This document shows positions 15,722-15,836 of a DNA stretch of 15,836 nucleotides, piece after piece; position 1 is the first letter of the stretch, and each line of letters starts with the position of its first letter. The stretch is from Gemmatimonadota bacterium. Lineage in GTDB: Bacteria > GCA-2686955. The DNA lies in the NCBI GenBank assembly GCA_002686955.1, contig NYZA01000027.1:1-15836 (forward strand), written 5' to 3'. The notes beneath the pieces are model-generated. The model was given only the letters and a program-made list of their open reading frames with translations. It did not search any database and was not told the DNA's origin. A program made the translations under genes and the position numbers.

Positions 15722-15836
15722 GGTGATCTCCTTTCCGGCGGGGGCGGTGTGAAAGACTTCTGCCTGCAATTAGAAGCGGCGAAGCGTGATTTGGCCGTTG
15801 CTTTTCTGTACCAGGTTGTAACGAGATATTTCGGGA

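Noticed and set aside
15722-15836. Promoter of the Reeler-led operon
   Set aside because: It must lie here or just beyond the window, but no -35/-10 pair with acceptable spacing could be identified.

Overview
The window comes from a GC-rich bacterium. It carries several large secreted proteins built from right-handed beta-helix coils and LVIVD-type beta-propeller repeats, one FlgD-like Ig C-terminal domain, and a Reeler/choice-of-anchor V protein with a CxxCH haem motif. That mix is typical of uncultured FCB-group lineages such as Candidatus Eisenbacteria. This placement is inference, because there is no marker gene in the window. UGA is a normal stop here (it ends cysM, mec and others), so the code is standard.

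Layout, left to right. (1) Positions 1-2216, + strand: the tail of one secreted propeller protein, followed by a complete tandem paralogue with the same C-terminal signature. (2) 2554-4080, - strand: a secreted beta-helix protein with a FlgD-like Ig C-terminus, convergent with the previous gene. (3) 4481-about 4806, - strand: a decayed propeller-gene remnant, which also appears to hold the promoter of the next operon. (4) 4810-7610, + strand: a compact cysteine-synthesis operon, cysM - mec - (CysO-MoeB-rhodanese fusion). This is the sulfur-carrier-protein route of cysteine synthesis, with the carrier domain fused in front of its own activating enzyme. (5) 7844-11098, + strand: a secreted multidomain protein whose frame crosses an in-frame UGA at 10466-10468. 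The UGA sits exactly at the first redox position of a thioredoxin-like domain (W-U-P-I-C), and a hairpin with a GG apical loop follows immediately. It is best read as a new selenoprotein. Ordinary gene calling would split it in two and miss the active site. (6) 15721-11122, - strand: a four-gene operon running Reeler/CxxCH secreted protein, Tat-exported flavin amine oxidase, OmpR-type response regulator, sensor histidine kinase.

The most notable items are the selenoprotein (fusion of beta-helix, propeller, ASH-like Ig, UxxC redoxin and a C-terminal beta domain) and the internal Gly-Gly of the CysO-MoeB-rhodanese fusion, which implies proteolytic release, plausibly by the adjacent JAMM protease. 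No tRNA, rRNA, CRISPR array, insertion sequence or phage gene was recognised.
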